Source: Dillenia suffruticosa
Taxonomy: Eukaryota > Streptophyta > Magnoliopsida > Dilleniales > Dilleniaceae
Assembly: GCA_033439265.1 (NCBI GenBank)
Contig: JAVTVX010000035.1
Span: 21,106,001-21,170,000 of the forward strand
Length of the DNA stretch: 64,000 nt
Reading direction: 5' to 3'
Below, piece by piece: positions 27,601-38,677 of the stretch (positions within the stretch are counted from its first letter, which is position 1; each line of letters opens with the position of its first letter). The notes below the pieces were generated by a model that saw only the letters and a program-made list of their open reading frames with translations, was not told where the DNA came from and did no database searches. The translations under genes and the position numbers were made by a program.

Positions 27601-30600
27601 TTCTCCTAACCGGTGCATCTTTGGGTCTTCTTTGCACATGCCCGAACCATCTCAAACGACACTCTCGCATTTATTCACAATTAAACTAACTTCTACTTTG
27701 TTATGAATCTTTTCATTTTTAATTCTATTTTTTCTAGTTTTTTCACACATCCATCTAAATATCCTTATTTCTGCTACAACCATCTTCTGTTCTAGTCAAA
27801 GCAGCTTAAAAAATAATTATCTTGTAGTAAATCTTATAAAGCAAGGAGCTTTCTCTCCTTTTTTATTGTTTTTAACTAATAATGTCAATCTTGTCCACTC
27901 GTATTTTGGTTGGAGTCACAACCACATCGTGAACAGTGTGCCACTCAGCAGTAACAGTGGAGTCAGAGTACATCCGCGGTTGATCTGCCATAGATGAGTC
28001 TACCTTAAATATATCTGGTATAATAGTCTCCTGCTGCAGAAGTACATTATTACCTTCAGAGCCATCAAAATTATTTTCCCAACTTAGGCTTCCCTGGGGT
28101 TCCCATGGGTTCCCATGTATGATGTGCGGGACTGTTGTTGATGTTTTTACGTTGAATTTGTTACCTTCCAAGTAGAGCTCTACTCAGGATTACAGGCAGC
28201 CAGGAAAAGAAAACCAAAGAACAGAATAAATCTATTGATCACGTCTATTGTGTCAGTCATGGATGGTGCAAGGATCTGTTTCTGTTTATAAAGGACTGTT
28301 ACTTCTTTGTTGTGGGGCTTATTAGCACTTCAGGATTTGATAGGGTCCTTTCTGATTACTTTACCAGTGACAAAAAGAAGGAACAGGGAAATTTAAGTGC
28401 GAATCATTGTTTTATTGAATGTGTAGACTATGTCTTGCAGGAGTGCCCAGTTGGAACTTTCAAGAATGTGAGTGGCTCTGATAGGTCCCTGTGTCAAAGC
28501 TGCCCTGCTTATGAGCTTCCAAGTCGTGCAGTATATACTTCCGTTCGAGGTATCTTTGATATTTAACGCTTCCTGCATAATTCTTAATTTTTGGTTTGCT
28601 CTCTATCTCTTTGATAGGGTACATGCCCATCCCCCTTTTCTAACCCCATTTCATAATGTTGCAAATTGTCTTAACTATTCATATTGTCGTCTGTCAGCAA
28701 CTATATTTTTGTATTCTTTTGTGCTTTTATTTGATTTTTAGGTTTAGATTGTATGGTAGGTCAATGCATGTTATTATCTTTCTTGGTAATTGTATCACCC
28801 TTTTGTACCCTATATTTCGTTCTTCAGGTGGCGTTTCGGAGACTCCATGTCCCTATAAATGCATTTCTGACAGATATCATATGCCTCATTGTTATACCGC
28901 ACTGGAAGAATTGATATACACTTTTGGTGGGCCGTGGCTGTTTGGTCTACTTCTTTTGGTTGTTCTTATCTTGCTAGCTTTAGTTCTAAGTGTTGCACGG
29001 ATGAAGTTTGTCAGTGCAGATGAATTACCAGGCCTTGTCCCCACTCGTCGTCGTTCACCAGTAGACTATTCCCTTCCTTTCCTGGAATCATTGAACGAGG
29101 TCAAATTTTATATGTTTTTGTTGCCGTTGCTTCTTAACTATATGAGATTGATATAATCTTAAGCTTCCCGCTTACTGTTTTACAGATTCTCTGAGGTAAT
29201 TGTATAATGTTGGTTTTCAGGTTTTGGAAACAAATAGAGTTGAGGAGTCCCAGAATCATGTGCATAGAATGTACTTCATGGGGCCTAATACCTTTAGTGA
29301 ACCATGGCATCTCGCTTACTCGCCTCCAGAACAAGTGACTGAAATTGTGTAGGTTCCATTCTCCTTAACCTTCCATGTCCAAAAAAGGAATAATGAATAA
29401 CAAATGAAGTCTGGTGTTTGACAATTTCTGCGGTTTAATATCTATTGCATCCCTTGAATAGATCATATATGTTGCTTCTAATTAAATACAGTATTCTTGC
29501 CCCTATAAGTCGATCAATTTTAATTTCTAAATTTCTGATTGTTCATAATGACCCCATTCAATCATTTTTTCTTTTTTTTCTTTTTTTTTTTAATTTACAA
29601 TCCAATGACATGGCAGGTATGAGGATGCATTTAATCGATTTGTGGATGAGATAAATGGATTAGCGGCTTATCAATGGTGGGAAGGATCCATTTACAGTTT
29701 TCTTTCTGTTCTGGCATATCCACTAGCTTGGTCCTGGCTGCAATGGCGCCGGAACAATAAATTCCAGAAACTACGTGAATTTGTTCAATCGGAATATGAT
29801 CATGCTTGCTTTCGTTCTTGCCGTTCACGTGCACTCTATGAAGGGCTTAAGGTTTATTTCAAACTCCCAGCCATATGGCTTCCATAGTTCGTCTCTATCA
29901 CTTTGATTCTATGAGCTAGGTTGGATTATTAAACCAAGGACATGGTTTCTTACTTTCGGCTATTAGAGTTGTCAGATAATTTGCTATTGGTCTTCTTTTT
30001 GTACTCATCTAATATTATTGCATATCTTCCATTTCCATGCGATTTTCTAGATTGATATATTGCTGTACTTGATCTTACAAACAGTTTTGGTCTTTTTTTA
30101 TTCTCTCTGTTTCTCTCTCTTTTTTCCCCCACAGGACAATCAGATGAACTTCTGAATTCCACAAATCATATTCTCTTGATTTAAATCTTCCTTCTCTGGC
30201 TTTTACCAATTTATCTACCGATCTATAAAGTTTTATCAACATCAGGATAACTTTGGCTCTAATTTATGGGAAAGAAGATAGGTCAATGGCCCCAAAGCTG
30301 GTTCTGTTGAGAATCACTAAATGAGTGTTCCTCTCTGATTCTCAAATTACTCTCATCTCTATTTAACTTCATAACAATCATTGGAAGGATTATAATGCAC
30401 CATTCTTGTGTGGATCTTGTGCATTTAGATGGCTTGCTGATATATTTGTTATTATGGTCTCAAAGTTGAAATAAACATTGATCGGGGAAAATGTCCCTTC
30501 TCTTGTGCTGGAAGAGAAGCCTGTGGAGGCTCTATTTCCCCAACAACCTGGGGCGCAAGCAGTTGTGGTTAACCCTAATGGAAAGTCCTACATCTTTTGA

Positions 30601-32682
30601 AGTGATATAACGTGATATCTGGCAACATTGCAGGTTGCTGCAACTTCTGATCTAATGCTTGCATATGTGGACTTTTTTCTCGGAGGAGATGAAAAAAGAC
30701 CTGACCTTCCTCCTAAACTTCATCAAAGGTTTCCAATGTCTATAATTTTTGGAGGAGATGGAAGCTACATGGCTCCTTTTTCCCTGCAGAGCGACAATGT
30801 CCTCACTAGCCTAATGAGCCAGGTTTGGTATCTGTTAGTTTTAGGGAGCATTTCATCTCCTTTGTGGTTATATGTAGATAGCAATTCAATTAATATTCTT
30901 GACATCTTGGCAGTCTGTACCTCCTACTATTTGGTATCGGTTGGTGGCTGGTCTGAATGCTCAATTACGCTTAGCTCGTCGTGGTTACCTGAGGATGACT
31001 TTTCGTCCTGTTATTCATTGGCTTGAATCACATGCCAACCCTACATTAAAAGCTCATGGGGTTCGTGTTGATCTTGCTTGGTTTCAACCTACAGCTTGTG
31101 GATATTGCCAGTTTGGACTTTTAATATCTGCTATGGAAAATGAGGGTGTGACGCCATCTCAAGAGGGATCTTTGGCATCTGAGAGAAATTTGGGGTAATA
31201 TTATTGTGAACTTGTTTCACATTCTTTTACGGCTTGTCATTTTGACCAAGTGTACTCAAAAGTCTTTGCCATTTGCAGCTTGCTGAATGCTCAAATGGGA
31301 AACTCAATGGACCATTCTAAAGCCGGTGAACATCTAATAGTGCATAGAAGGATGTTTGCAGGAATTTTACATGCTAAGGGCTTGCTAACATTTAAGGAGA
31401 AGAAAGCTATATTCCATCCTTTACTTTTATTTGTTCACAATTCCAAACCTGTTGGTCATCAGGTATCATAGCTTTGTACCTTGCAGTCCTGGCCGAGTAG
31501 TTTTGTCAGTTTTCCTTAGTGCTTGCCTTTCTGCTCCACTTCGTCCCTTCCATCTTTTTCTCATTATTTGTTTTGCATAATTTGCAGGATCATGTTGGCT
31601 TGGTCATCTCAATACTACTTCTAGGAGATTTTAGCTTAGTCTTGCTTACTCTGCTTCAGATGTATTCTATCTCTTTGGTGGACTTCTTTCTAGTATTGTT
31701 TATCCTTCCTCTTGGCATGCTATTTCCCTTTCCAGCTGGAATTAATGCTCTTTTCAGCCAAGGATCTAAGAAATCAGCAGGCCTCGCACGTGTTTATGCA
31801 TTATGGAATGTTACATCCTTGATTAATGTTGTAAGTTGCCCTCACATTTAACTTCAATATTCAATGGTAAAGAATATTTCCTACATTGAGCTATTGCTTA
31901 CATAGAGGCTTCTCTCGTCAAAAAGTGTCATTGGTAATCTTTAAATACGAAGTACACTATAAACTATTGGTTATATGGTCAGTAGAATTCCCCTTTGAAA
32001 TTTGTCATGCTAGATAATTTTCACTTGTAAATGATTACGTTTAAATGAGCTATTGTCAGTAGACTAACCAAAGTAGGAAGAAATTATGTGTTGAATATGG
32101 TGATTAAAGGGATTGACATTTTGTATCTCCAAGGTAATGGTTTCTGGCCTTAGAATTAACATGTCAAAGAGTGCGTTTTTTGTTTGCTAATTTCACCTGG
32201 TGCTGAAAGTGTTAAGAGCTCTTTTTTTCTTCATTTATTAGACTGTGCAAGGGTTCAATTATATGAGATCTGCAGGTTCCTATTTTACAAATTTTACAAG
32301 ATTAATAAGCACTCGCTCCTCTTGTTTATTGCAGATAGTTGCCTTCATTTGTGGTATTGTCCATAGAAAGATCCAAACTTCAAGTGACTTGCAACCAAAC
32401 TTTCAGCCCTTGAATTTTACCATGTAAGAATCATTCTTTCTTAGCTGGCCATGATCACATGTTTGTTTGAGCACTTCATTCATTTGGCAATATTGGAATG
32501 TGAATGTGGTCGTGATGTTTTGTGGGTGCAGCAGGGATGAAAGTGAGTGGTGGATGCTTCCTGTAGGACTAACAGTATGTAAGATTGTTCAAGCTCGATT
32601 GATTGATTTTCACGTTGCTAACCGGGAGATCCAAGATCGGACGCTGTACAGTGATGATCCAAATATTTTCTGGCAGTCATGA
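12601..32682 (+). CDS. Large membrane-anchored glycine-rich protein of unknown function
   Basis: Matches the plant family sometimes named glycine-rich protein / ephrin type-B receptor-like (from memory, relatives of Arabidopsis At5g11700, At4g32920, At5g47020). Exons: 12601-13421, 15358-15473, 16526-16734, 17318-17437, 18194-18322, 18397-18522, 23682-23737, 23819-23918, 24021-24138, 24330-24539, 24968-25295, 26664-26757, 28441-28549, 28828-29099, 29221-29348, 29617-29851, 30634-30822, 30914-31194, 31279-31462, 31588-31830, 32335-32423, 32535-32682, giving 1434 aa. A signal peptide (residues 1-23) is followed by a Pro-rich patch and a long ectodomain with Gly clusters (GGGGGGK, GGGGGGR, GGGGGHGGRGG). 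Next comes a Cys-rich stretch (CPKGLFGIFCEECPVGTFKN ...) resembling ephrin-receptor GCC repeats, a membrane span near 882-905, and further C-terminal spans (about 1276-1400). The protein is likely in the secretory system or at the cell surface. The molecular role is unknown. Exon 8 is set by frame: its acceptor must be the AG at 23817-23818. Confidence 0.9.
16149..16352. repeat. 101-bp tandem duplication in intron 2
   Basis: Two imperfect copies, 16149-16249 and 16250-about 16352, both contain ATTGCATTACATATC, AGTAGGGTAACAATGAAATA and GATGATTAGCTTTCTTTGTT. This is a local duplication within the glycine-rich gene intron. Confidence 0.85.
17536..17815. repeat. ~140-bp tandem duplication in intron 4
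   Basis: Two diverged copies start with TTCTTGAAATGATT (17536 and about 17677) and share GATGGTGCATCTCATTATTT plus GGATGGAAGTC(C/T)AATTGAT. Confidence 0.75.
18523..23681. other. Intron 6 of the glycine-rich gene (5.2 kb)
   Basis: The longest intron of the gene. It contains a G(9) run near 18590, a CT-rich stretch at about 20920-21020 and a duplicated segment of about 245-bp period (about 21895-22050 and 22135-22290). A purine-rich block at 19855-19985 gives short open frames by composition only. No embedded gene was recognised. Confidence 0.6.
21895..22290. repeat. Direct duplication in intron 6
   Basis: The two halves share AGGATTGGTAC, TGAATTTA, CTCCAAAAATTTACCT, AACAATAAAAGGAC and CTTGCTTGAT in the same order, about 240 bp apart. 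This is a tandem duplication that has since diverged. Confidence 0.75.
25443..25598. repeat. 78-bp tandem duplication in intron 11
   Basis: Units 25443-25520 and 25521-25598 both run from GATATAGGCTGT through CAGGTTTAAAGTCTACTTAG to GAGTAGGG(C/T)CAT with few differences, so the duplication is recent. Confidence 0.9.
25731..25794. repeat. 32-bp tandem duplication in intron 11
   Basis: GCGTGTGTGCATACTTG, AAAAAAATCAGTAG and the following bases occur twice with a 32-bp period (25731 and 25763), right after a GT/GC-rich alternating tract. Confidence 0.9.
26441..26524. repeat. Exact 42-bp tandem duplication in intron 11
   Basis: The unit starting TGATCATGCCCAAACATA is repeated without a visible difference at 26441-26482 and 26483-26524. 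An exact copy points to a very recent event or an assembly artefact. Confidence 0.95.
27245..27785 (-). mobile_element. RTE-type LINE 3' fragment in intron 12
   Basis: On the minus strand, 27670-27446 encodes the classic C-terminal tail of plant non-LTR reverse transcriptases: CRLRWFGHVQRRP, then KGRPLKTWMQVI, then LDKNRWRKRIH. Upstream in another frame lies IFRWMCEKTRKNRIKNE (about 27765-27690), so a 1-nt deletion near 27674 shifts the frame. The element ends in a (TTG)n tail (reverse of the CAA array at 27247-27275), preceded by a GGCCCCAAATATTGGGATTAA block, which is typical of plant RTE LINEs. It is truncated at the 5' end, dead, and antisense to the host gene. Confidence 0.88.
27370..27402. 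repeat. (AAAAAG)n-like simple repeat inside the LINE 3' region
   Basis: Roughly five AAAAAG units are embedded in an A-rich block with (AAAT)n neighbours. This is low-complexity expansion within the dead LINE's 3' region. Confidence 0.8.
27872..28171 (-). other. Unrecognised 99-codon antisense open frame in intron 12
   Basis: An open minus-strand frame between the LINE fragment and exon 13 contains FKVDSSMADQPRMYSD and VTAEWHTVHDVVVTPTK. The composition is more protein-like than the surrounding AT-rich DNA, but I recognise no family. It could be a gene or transposon remnant, or chance. Confidence 0.25.
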
Positions 32683-33065
32683 GGTCCTTCAGTGGTCTTA
32701 TACAAGCATGCAGTCTTTTAGTCGGGATGCCTTTTTATTCCTCTCCCTTTTAGTTTTAGTTTGTTGTTGAAATTAAATACTTAAAAAAAAAAAAAAAAAA
32801 AAAAACAGCGTAGATAGAGAGAGAGAGAGAGAGAGAGAGGGCACAAAGTTAGGTGTGTGTGTCTGTGTCTGTGTCTGTGAAATATACTGGTTTTAGTTGT
32901 CTAGCACTTTACACGAGCAGCATGCACTGGTTTTGGAGTTGTCTTAATGAGTTGTTACTTTCAAATATCTCAAAAAATATAATTACAGTAAAGTAGCATT
33001 AAATTTATAAAATCATATTTTTCTAACCTCTCATCCCCACTTTTGTCCCGAATTGCCCTCTACAT

Positions 33066-33103
<38 letters not shown>

Positions 33104-34183
33104 AGAGAAAAACTCTAGTGCGTTTTTTCATCGGCAGTGGGTAGGTAGTTGATGACGGCTGATTCTTGTTTGCGGGTGGGAATTTCTCTCTTTTGTCCTT
33201 GTCGATCAGCTCTGTCTCTACTGCTACGTTTGTGTATCCTTTTTTTTTTGGGGGGGGGGGGACTGGGTTTCCCACCTCAAACTTCAATTCCAGTGAGAGT
33301 AACCCACCAACTTAAATAATTGTATCATTTTAGCTCAAAAGTGGATGACTTCAGTTTTCCCTCCTTTTCTGTATGATGTGCCCTGCATGTGACACTCTCC
33401 CCCAACTTTTTTTTTTCTTGGATTGCCATCGATGGAATAAAGAAGGGGAGAGGGATAAAACAACATTGGAGAGGGAGAGAGAGAGAATGAATGGAATTCT
33501 CTGGTGGGGATTGTGGATGCTGACAAAGGTAGCATCATGGTCGCCGGCTCGTGACATGAAAACAAATCAACTTGGAAGAGATTTGATTTCGGAAATTTTT
33601 AACTTTAATGTTTTATATTTTTTAAATATTTTTTATTTTGAAAACATATTAAATTAATTAATATTTATACAAAAATAATTATATTTTTTTATATTTATAT
33701 ATTTTTCACATTTAATGAATTATTTATTTAATTATAATTTTTGTTTTTATAATATTTATTTTATGATTAATAATTACACATTTGATATATGATTAATAAT
33801 TACATATTTGATATTTTAGATTTTTATTATAAAATATGAATTTTTTATTATTTTTACAAAATAATTAACATTTATATAAAAATTTTTATATTTTTTTATT
33901 CGCATGTTCATATTTTCATTTTTTTATATATTTATATAATATCATTTTTTGTATCTTTTGTATTCGTATTCGTTTTTTTTTTTTTTTTTTTTTTTTTTGT
34001 TTTTTTACATGCAACCTAGGAGTACAGATGAGAAAAACGTGGTCTGGTTCGTATGCGTATTTGGAGCATCTAACGGAGTTCAACCCGTTGCCTAAGCCGC
34101 AAGTGATGCCAAATGTGTACGAAGAAGAAGAGCAGAGCAAATGAAGCATGTCCAAAAGTAAACCAGTTCCTTGGGCTGCTGTT

Positions 34184-34204
34184 CCCCCCCCCCCCCCCCC
34201 CCCC
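34184..34204. repeat. C(21) homopolymer
   Basis: Twenty-one C residues in a row. Such runs are unstable in vivo and unreliable in sequencing. Confidence 0.9.
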
Positions 34205-34664
34205 GATAAGTGGGAAGTTTAACCAGTCAAAGTGTCTGCGGTGATGTTCATGGATAGGGCACGCCTCATGTCACAAAAGAAAGTTTAGGATGAAAGAAAT
34301 AACTGGGTCTCTTGTATCATAATCAAACACTTGCGTGTGTAATGACGAACACCACATTTGAAAAATCATCCATCAACAAACTTAAGCATCATTGTCCAAA
34401 ACCATGCGCCTGTCGGCCACCTTCGCAGAACACGTGCCGATGGGAAAAATAAAAAATCAAATTTTCGTGGAATCCGTGTCCCTTTTGTCTTTTTGGTTCT
34501 TTTTTCATTCGTGACTAATGAGTAATTCTAGCGATCACAATACACATATCGGCCGTTCCATACATTTCTCTGGTAATCATCGAAGGGTAATTTTGTCAAA
34601 ACATAGACAAGTAGAATCTCGTTTAAACTTCGATAGCGTTTTTGTTGGCAGATTCCCTCCCCCA

Positions 34665-34678
34665 CAATATATATATGT
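34665..34678 (+). promoter_or_regulatory. TATA-like element before GGT
   Basis: An AATATATATATG stretch lies about 90 bp upstream of the GGT start codon, before a (CT)n leader at about 34728-34750. It could be the core promoter; the AT composition around it lowers certainty. Confidence 0.4.
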
Positions 34679-34763
34679 GTTTGGATTTGGATGTATGCAT
34701 GTATCAGCTCCACCAATCTATGAGAGACTCTCTCTCTCTCTCTCTCTCTCGGTTGGGAAAGTG

Positions 34764-37700
34764 ATGGCGCAACAGAGCATTGAAGCTCCACTTCTGGGTA
34801 GAGATGCAACTGCCAAAAGGAAAAATGTTTGGAGTAAAGCTTTATGGTTCATTGTTGGAATTTTGACTCTCACATGTGAGTTTCTATGGTTTCTATTTCT
34901 TTTGGTTCTTTTTACATGTAAATTAGTAATTTATGATCTGGGGTTTATGATTCGTTGTGAACTTCATTGTTGGGTCTGAAAATTTGGCGTTTCTAAAATT
35001 ATTAAGTCTAAGTTTCTAAATTGCCTTTCGTAGCCCATCTATCCAAATTGTTAATCAATACATTAATCTATGTACAAGGAACAGTTTCCTCAAGAAATTC
35101 TTTCCTCATGTTCTTTTATTCAAACTTTTTGGGATTTTAAGACTGGATTATTCATTTTCGTCATGTTCAAGTGCTTAATTGTTGGGAATAGTTAAACCCT
35201 TTGAAAAAATTATCTTAATCCTAGTATCGTGGCGATTCCTGAAAGCTGGGGACTGTCGTAGGATTCTACAAACTGATGGTTTCATTTTGCTTCCCAAAAT
35301 TGAGGTTGCCACTTGTCCTTGGTGTTACTTCCTAAATCTGATTAAAAGAGTATGGTTGTGTTGTAATTTTAATTTATAGTTTGAATTGTGGTTGCTCATC
35401 TTGTGGACCACTTTTCTATTATGATCATATTCTTTTTGATCCAATGATGCCCGAGCCAAACCTGGGTCTTGTAGTTGTTGCTATCGATTTGAACTTAATG
35501 AGATATACCCAAGTTAAATGATACTAGTCACAAAAATTGGCTCCCAATTACAAGTACCTCTGTCTCTCTCCCTCTCTCTCTTGCTTCTTGGTCTATTATT
35601 AGTAAGCCTGCAAATAAGCCAGCCGAGCTGAGTGAGGTGTTCAAACTCGTTCATTTCCTAAGAGAGCCGACCTCCATTTTGCAACATTTGTAGCCTAATT
35701 AGCATGTCTTATTTCATGATTACTGATGAAATAAGATGCGCTAGTTCATTTGACAGCTTCTTTTATTCCTATTATATGCCTTGCAGTTATAGGCCTCACT
35801 ATAGAAAGCGACTTAAGGTATTGGGTACTAAGAGTTGAGAACGAGTACAATGCGAGGGGAGGGTTAGATGGTTCTGGTGTAGTTGAGTCAGAGGTGGGTG
35901 TTGTGGCTGCTGATGATGGCCGTTGTTCGGAAATTGGTGCATCAATGCTTAGACAGGGTGGCCATGCTGTTGATGCTGCAGTGGCCACTGCTCTATGCGT
36001 TGGTGTTGTCAATCCAATGGCGAGTGGTATTGGAGGTGGAAGTTTTATGATTGTTCGATCTTCCTCCACGTCACATACTACAGCTTATGACATGAGGGAA
36101 ACCGCTCCCGCAGCTGCTTCCAAGGTTAGATTTCTCTCTTTGGCTTAAATTTATGGATCCCAATTTGTCCATTCTTAATCTTGAACTCCGAATTGAAACA
36201 AGTAATTATATGTTACCGGTCTATGCTATCACAATCCAGGACATGTATGAGAATAATCCTTCTGCAAAGTATTATGGTCCACTCTCAATGGGTGTTCCAG
36301 GTGAAATAGCTGGCCTCCATGAAGCTTGGTTAAAACACGGGCGATTGGCTTGGAAATCTTTGTTCTTACCTTCAATAAAACTAGCCAAAGGAGGGTTCAT
36401 TGTCGCTCCTTATCTTGGTCATTCCATTGCTCAATATGAAAAGCTGATCATGGCTGACGCAGGCTTGCGCCAAGTGTTGGCACCAAAAGGGAAATTGTTG
36501 CAGGCAGGCGAAATGTGCTACAATGAAGAACTAGGGCACACCTTGGAGGTAATAGCAGAACAAGGGCCCCAAGCCTTTTATAATGGGACCATTGGTGAGA
36601 AGTTGGAAAAGGATGTGAGGGAAATGGGTGGGATTTTAACCATGGAGGACTTGAGAAATTACAAAGTGGAGGTGATGGATGCCCTTGCTGTCAATGCCAT
36701 GGGATACACAATCTTCGGAATGCCACCTCCTTCAAGTGGAACACTTGGACTTTCTCTAGTGAGAGTTCTTGTCTAGCATTTTTTTTTTTTTTAAAAAAGC
36801 AGGATTTAACTTAGTCTTGCCGTTGGAAGGACAGGTGCTCAACATCTTCGAGAGCTATGGAAGTTCAGATGCCGCAAAGGGGTCTGTAGGGTTACACCGG
36901 CTGATAGAAGCACTCAAACATATGTTCGCAGCTCGAATGGACTTGGGCGATCCTGATTTTGTGAACATCAGTGAATCCATGTCCAATATGCTTTCTCCTT
37001 CGTATGCCAAGCAACTTCAGCAAAAGATACTCGACAACACCACTTTCCCTTCCAATTACTATTTGTATAGGTAGTAGGATTCAATCTTTATTATTATTAT
37101 TATTATTATTGGTACAATGTTTCTTCATTTTGCATAAGCTAAGCCTCTCTGAAGGAATGACGGATATTATGTCCAGATGGAGTCAACTTCAAGACCATGG
37201 AACCAGCCACTTCTGCATTGTGGACGCAGAGAGGAATGCAGTGTCAATGACAACTACCATAAACTATCCTTTTGGAGGCGGCGTGCTCTCTCCTTCAACT
37301 GGTATTGTGCTCAATAATGAGATGGGTGACTTCTCAGCACCATCAGAAATAAGTCCAGATAGACTCCCTCCTGCTCCTGCAAATTTCATTGCACCAAACA
37401 AGAGACCTTTGTCTTCCATGACACCCATCATTGTTGTCAAGGTATAATGATGTGTCAAAAAAACAGAAACATTTCCTGATTATGTAGAATCTATGATTTT
37501 GTTTATTTTTTTTCCTTCTTTTTGGAACTTTTGCAGGAAAACAAACTGGCTGGTGTAATTGGTGGAAGTGGCGGTTTATTCATAATTCCTGCGGTGATTC
37601 AGGTTTTTCTGAACCATTTCGTGTTAGGAATGGAACCATTAGCAGCCGTTCAACAACCTAGGATCTATCATAAGGTAATTTTATGTTTTAACATTTGATA

Positions 37701-38039
37701 TAGAGATATGATTCTTTCGACATTCTCAAAACCATTTGTAAGCATTTTTCTTATGATTTTGCACAGTTGATACCAAATGTAGTTTTGTATGAGAACTGGA
37801 CTGTGATTGATGGTGATCACATTGAGCTGCCCAAGGAGAATAAGGTTTTCTTAAAGGAAAGGGGTCATGAGCTGAAGGCTCAAGCATCAGGTGCTATAAG
37901 CCAGCTAGTTGTTCAGAATCTTCAGAACTCGGTTGACATGGGAAGAAAAATAGGAGGTGGTTTCAATAGCCAGGTATTTCGAGGGACACTTACTGCTGTT
38001 AGTGATCCCAGGAAAGATGGGAAGCCAGCAGCACTCTGA
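34764..38039 (+). CDS. GGT: Gamma-glutamyltranspeptidase, membrane-anchored (vacuolar type)
   Basis: Breaks the gamma-glutamyl bond of glutathione and glutathione conjugates. Exons: 34764-34875, 35787-36124, 36240-36758, 36835-37070, 37177-37441, 37537-37674, 37767-38039, giving 626 aa. A basic N-terminus (TAKRKNVWSK) and one hydrophobic span (about residues 24-44, ALWFIVGILTLTFIGLT) act as an uncleaved anchor. This resembles the plant vacuolar GGT (Arabidopsis GGT4, sometimes called GGT3) rather than the apoplastic GGT1/2 with cleaved signals. The autoprocessing/catalytic Thr is T411 in DHGTSHFCIVD. Other family motifs are GQ-less GGHAVDAAVATALCVGVV, MASGIGGGSFM, LSMGVPGEIAGL, MPPPSSGTLGL and the C-terminal GGSGGLFI. 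All junctions keep frame. The last exon ends with DPRKDGKPAAL. It is convergent with the AP-4 sigma gene. Confidence 0.95.
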
Positions 38040-38677
38040 CTTTTATTTGTCTAGACACGTAAGTAAGATCAACTGAGAAGAGGGAAGGGAGTCTTAGGCT
38101 AGGTCTCTTGATCAGCTTCTTTTATTATTGTATAGTCAGCTGATTTATTTTTGTTTATGTATTATTGGATGTGCAACTGTTAAAGCTCGGCTTCACTATT
38201 AAAAGCTCACTTGAATAATATAACAGAAGCATGCCTGAAATGCACCAAGAAGTCATTATTTGTGTTCTAAGTGTATTGGGTGAGAAATTTTCCATCACTA
38301 GTGACTAATAATGCTTCCTTTCTTTTTTGGACTTGGTGAGAGAGTGGGGAGATAAAATGTGTCTACCTAGAGTTAAAGCTGGCTCTTTGAATGTGTCTAC
38401 TTTGTATCCATGTATATAGCAAATGCTTACAACTGAAGATCCTGTACAAGCACGGGGAAACACACTGAGTCACCAAATTTATACTGCAATTTAATGTGTA
38501 CAAAGTCAGGTTAAGGGCAATGCAATTCATCCAATAAAAATGCTATTTGTGCAATCACACAAATTTCTTGAGCCTTTATAACAAAATCAGAATAAAACTT
38601 ATAATTGTGCTAACCTCAAAATCTACAAGGAAGTCTATTGCATGTCTGAGCATACTTGAAACACTATGATGAAGTGA
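38040..38677. other. Convergent 3' regions of GGT and AP-4 sigma genes
   Basis: 638 bp between two stop codons, presumably both 3' UTRs and polyadenylation regions. AATAA-type signals occur on both strands. No gene or strong repeat seen. Confidence 0.6.

Larger units (their letters stand above)
32683..34763. other. Spacer between glycine-rich and GGT genes
   Basis: Holds low-complexity DNA and no gene. There is an A(22) run at about 32781-32802, GA microsatellites at about 32815-32839 and 33066-33092, a T(10)G(11) junction near 33241, about 300 bp of almost pure AT at 33600-33960, a T run near 33975, and a C(21) run at 34184-34204. The last 100 bp form the GGT promoter and leader. Confidence 0.65.

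Noticed and set aside
28656-29156. 166-codon plus-strand frame read as a separate gene
   Set aside because: It is intron sequence read into exon 14 of the glycine-rich gene (28828-29099); the true exon starts after the AG at 28827.
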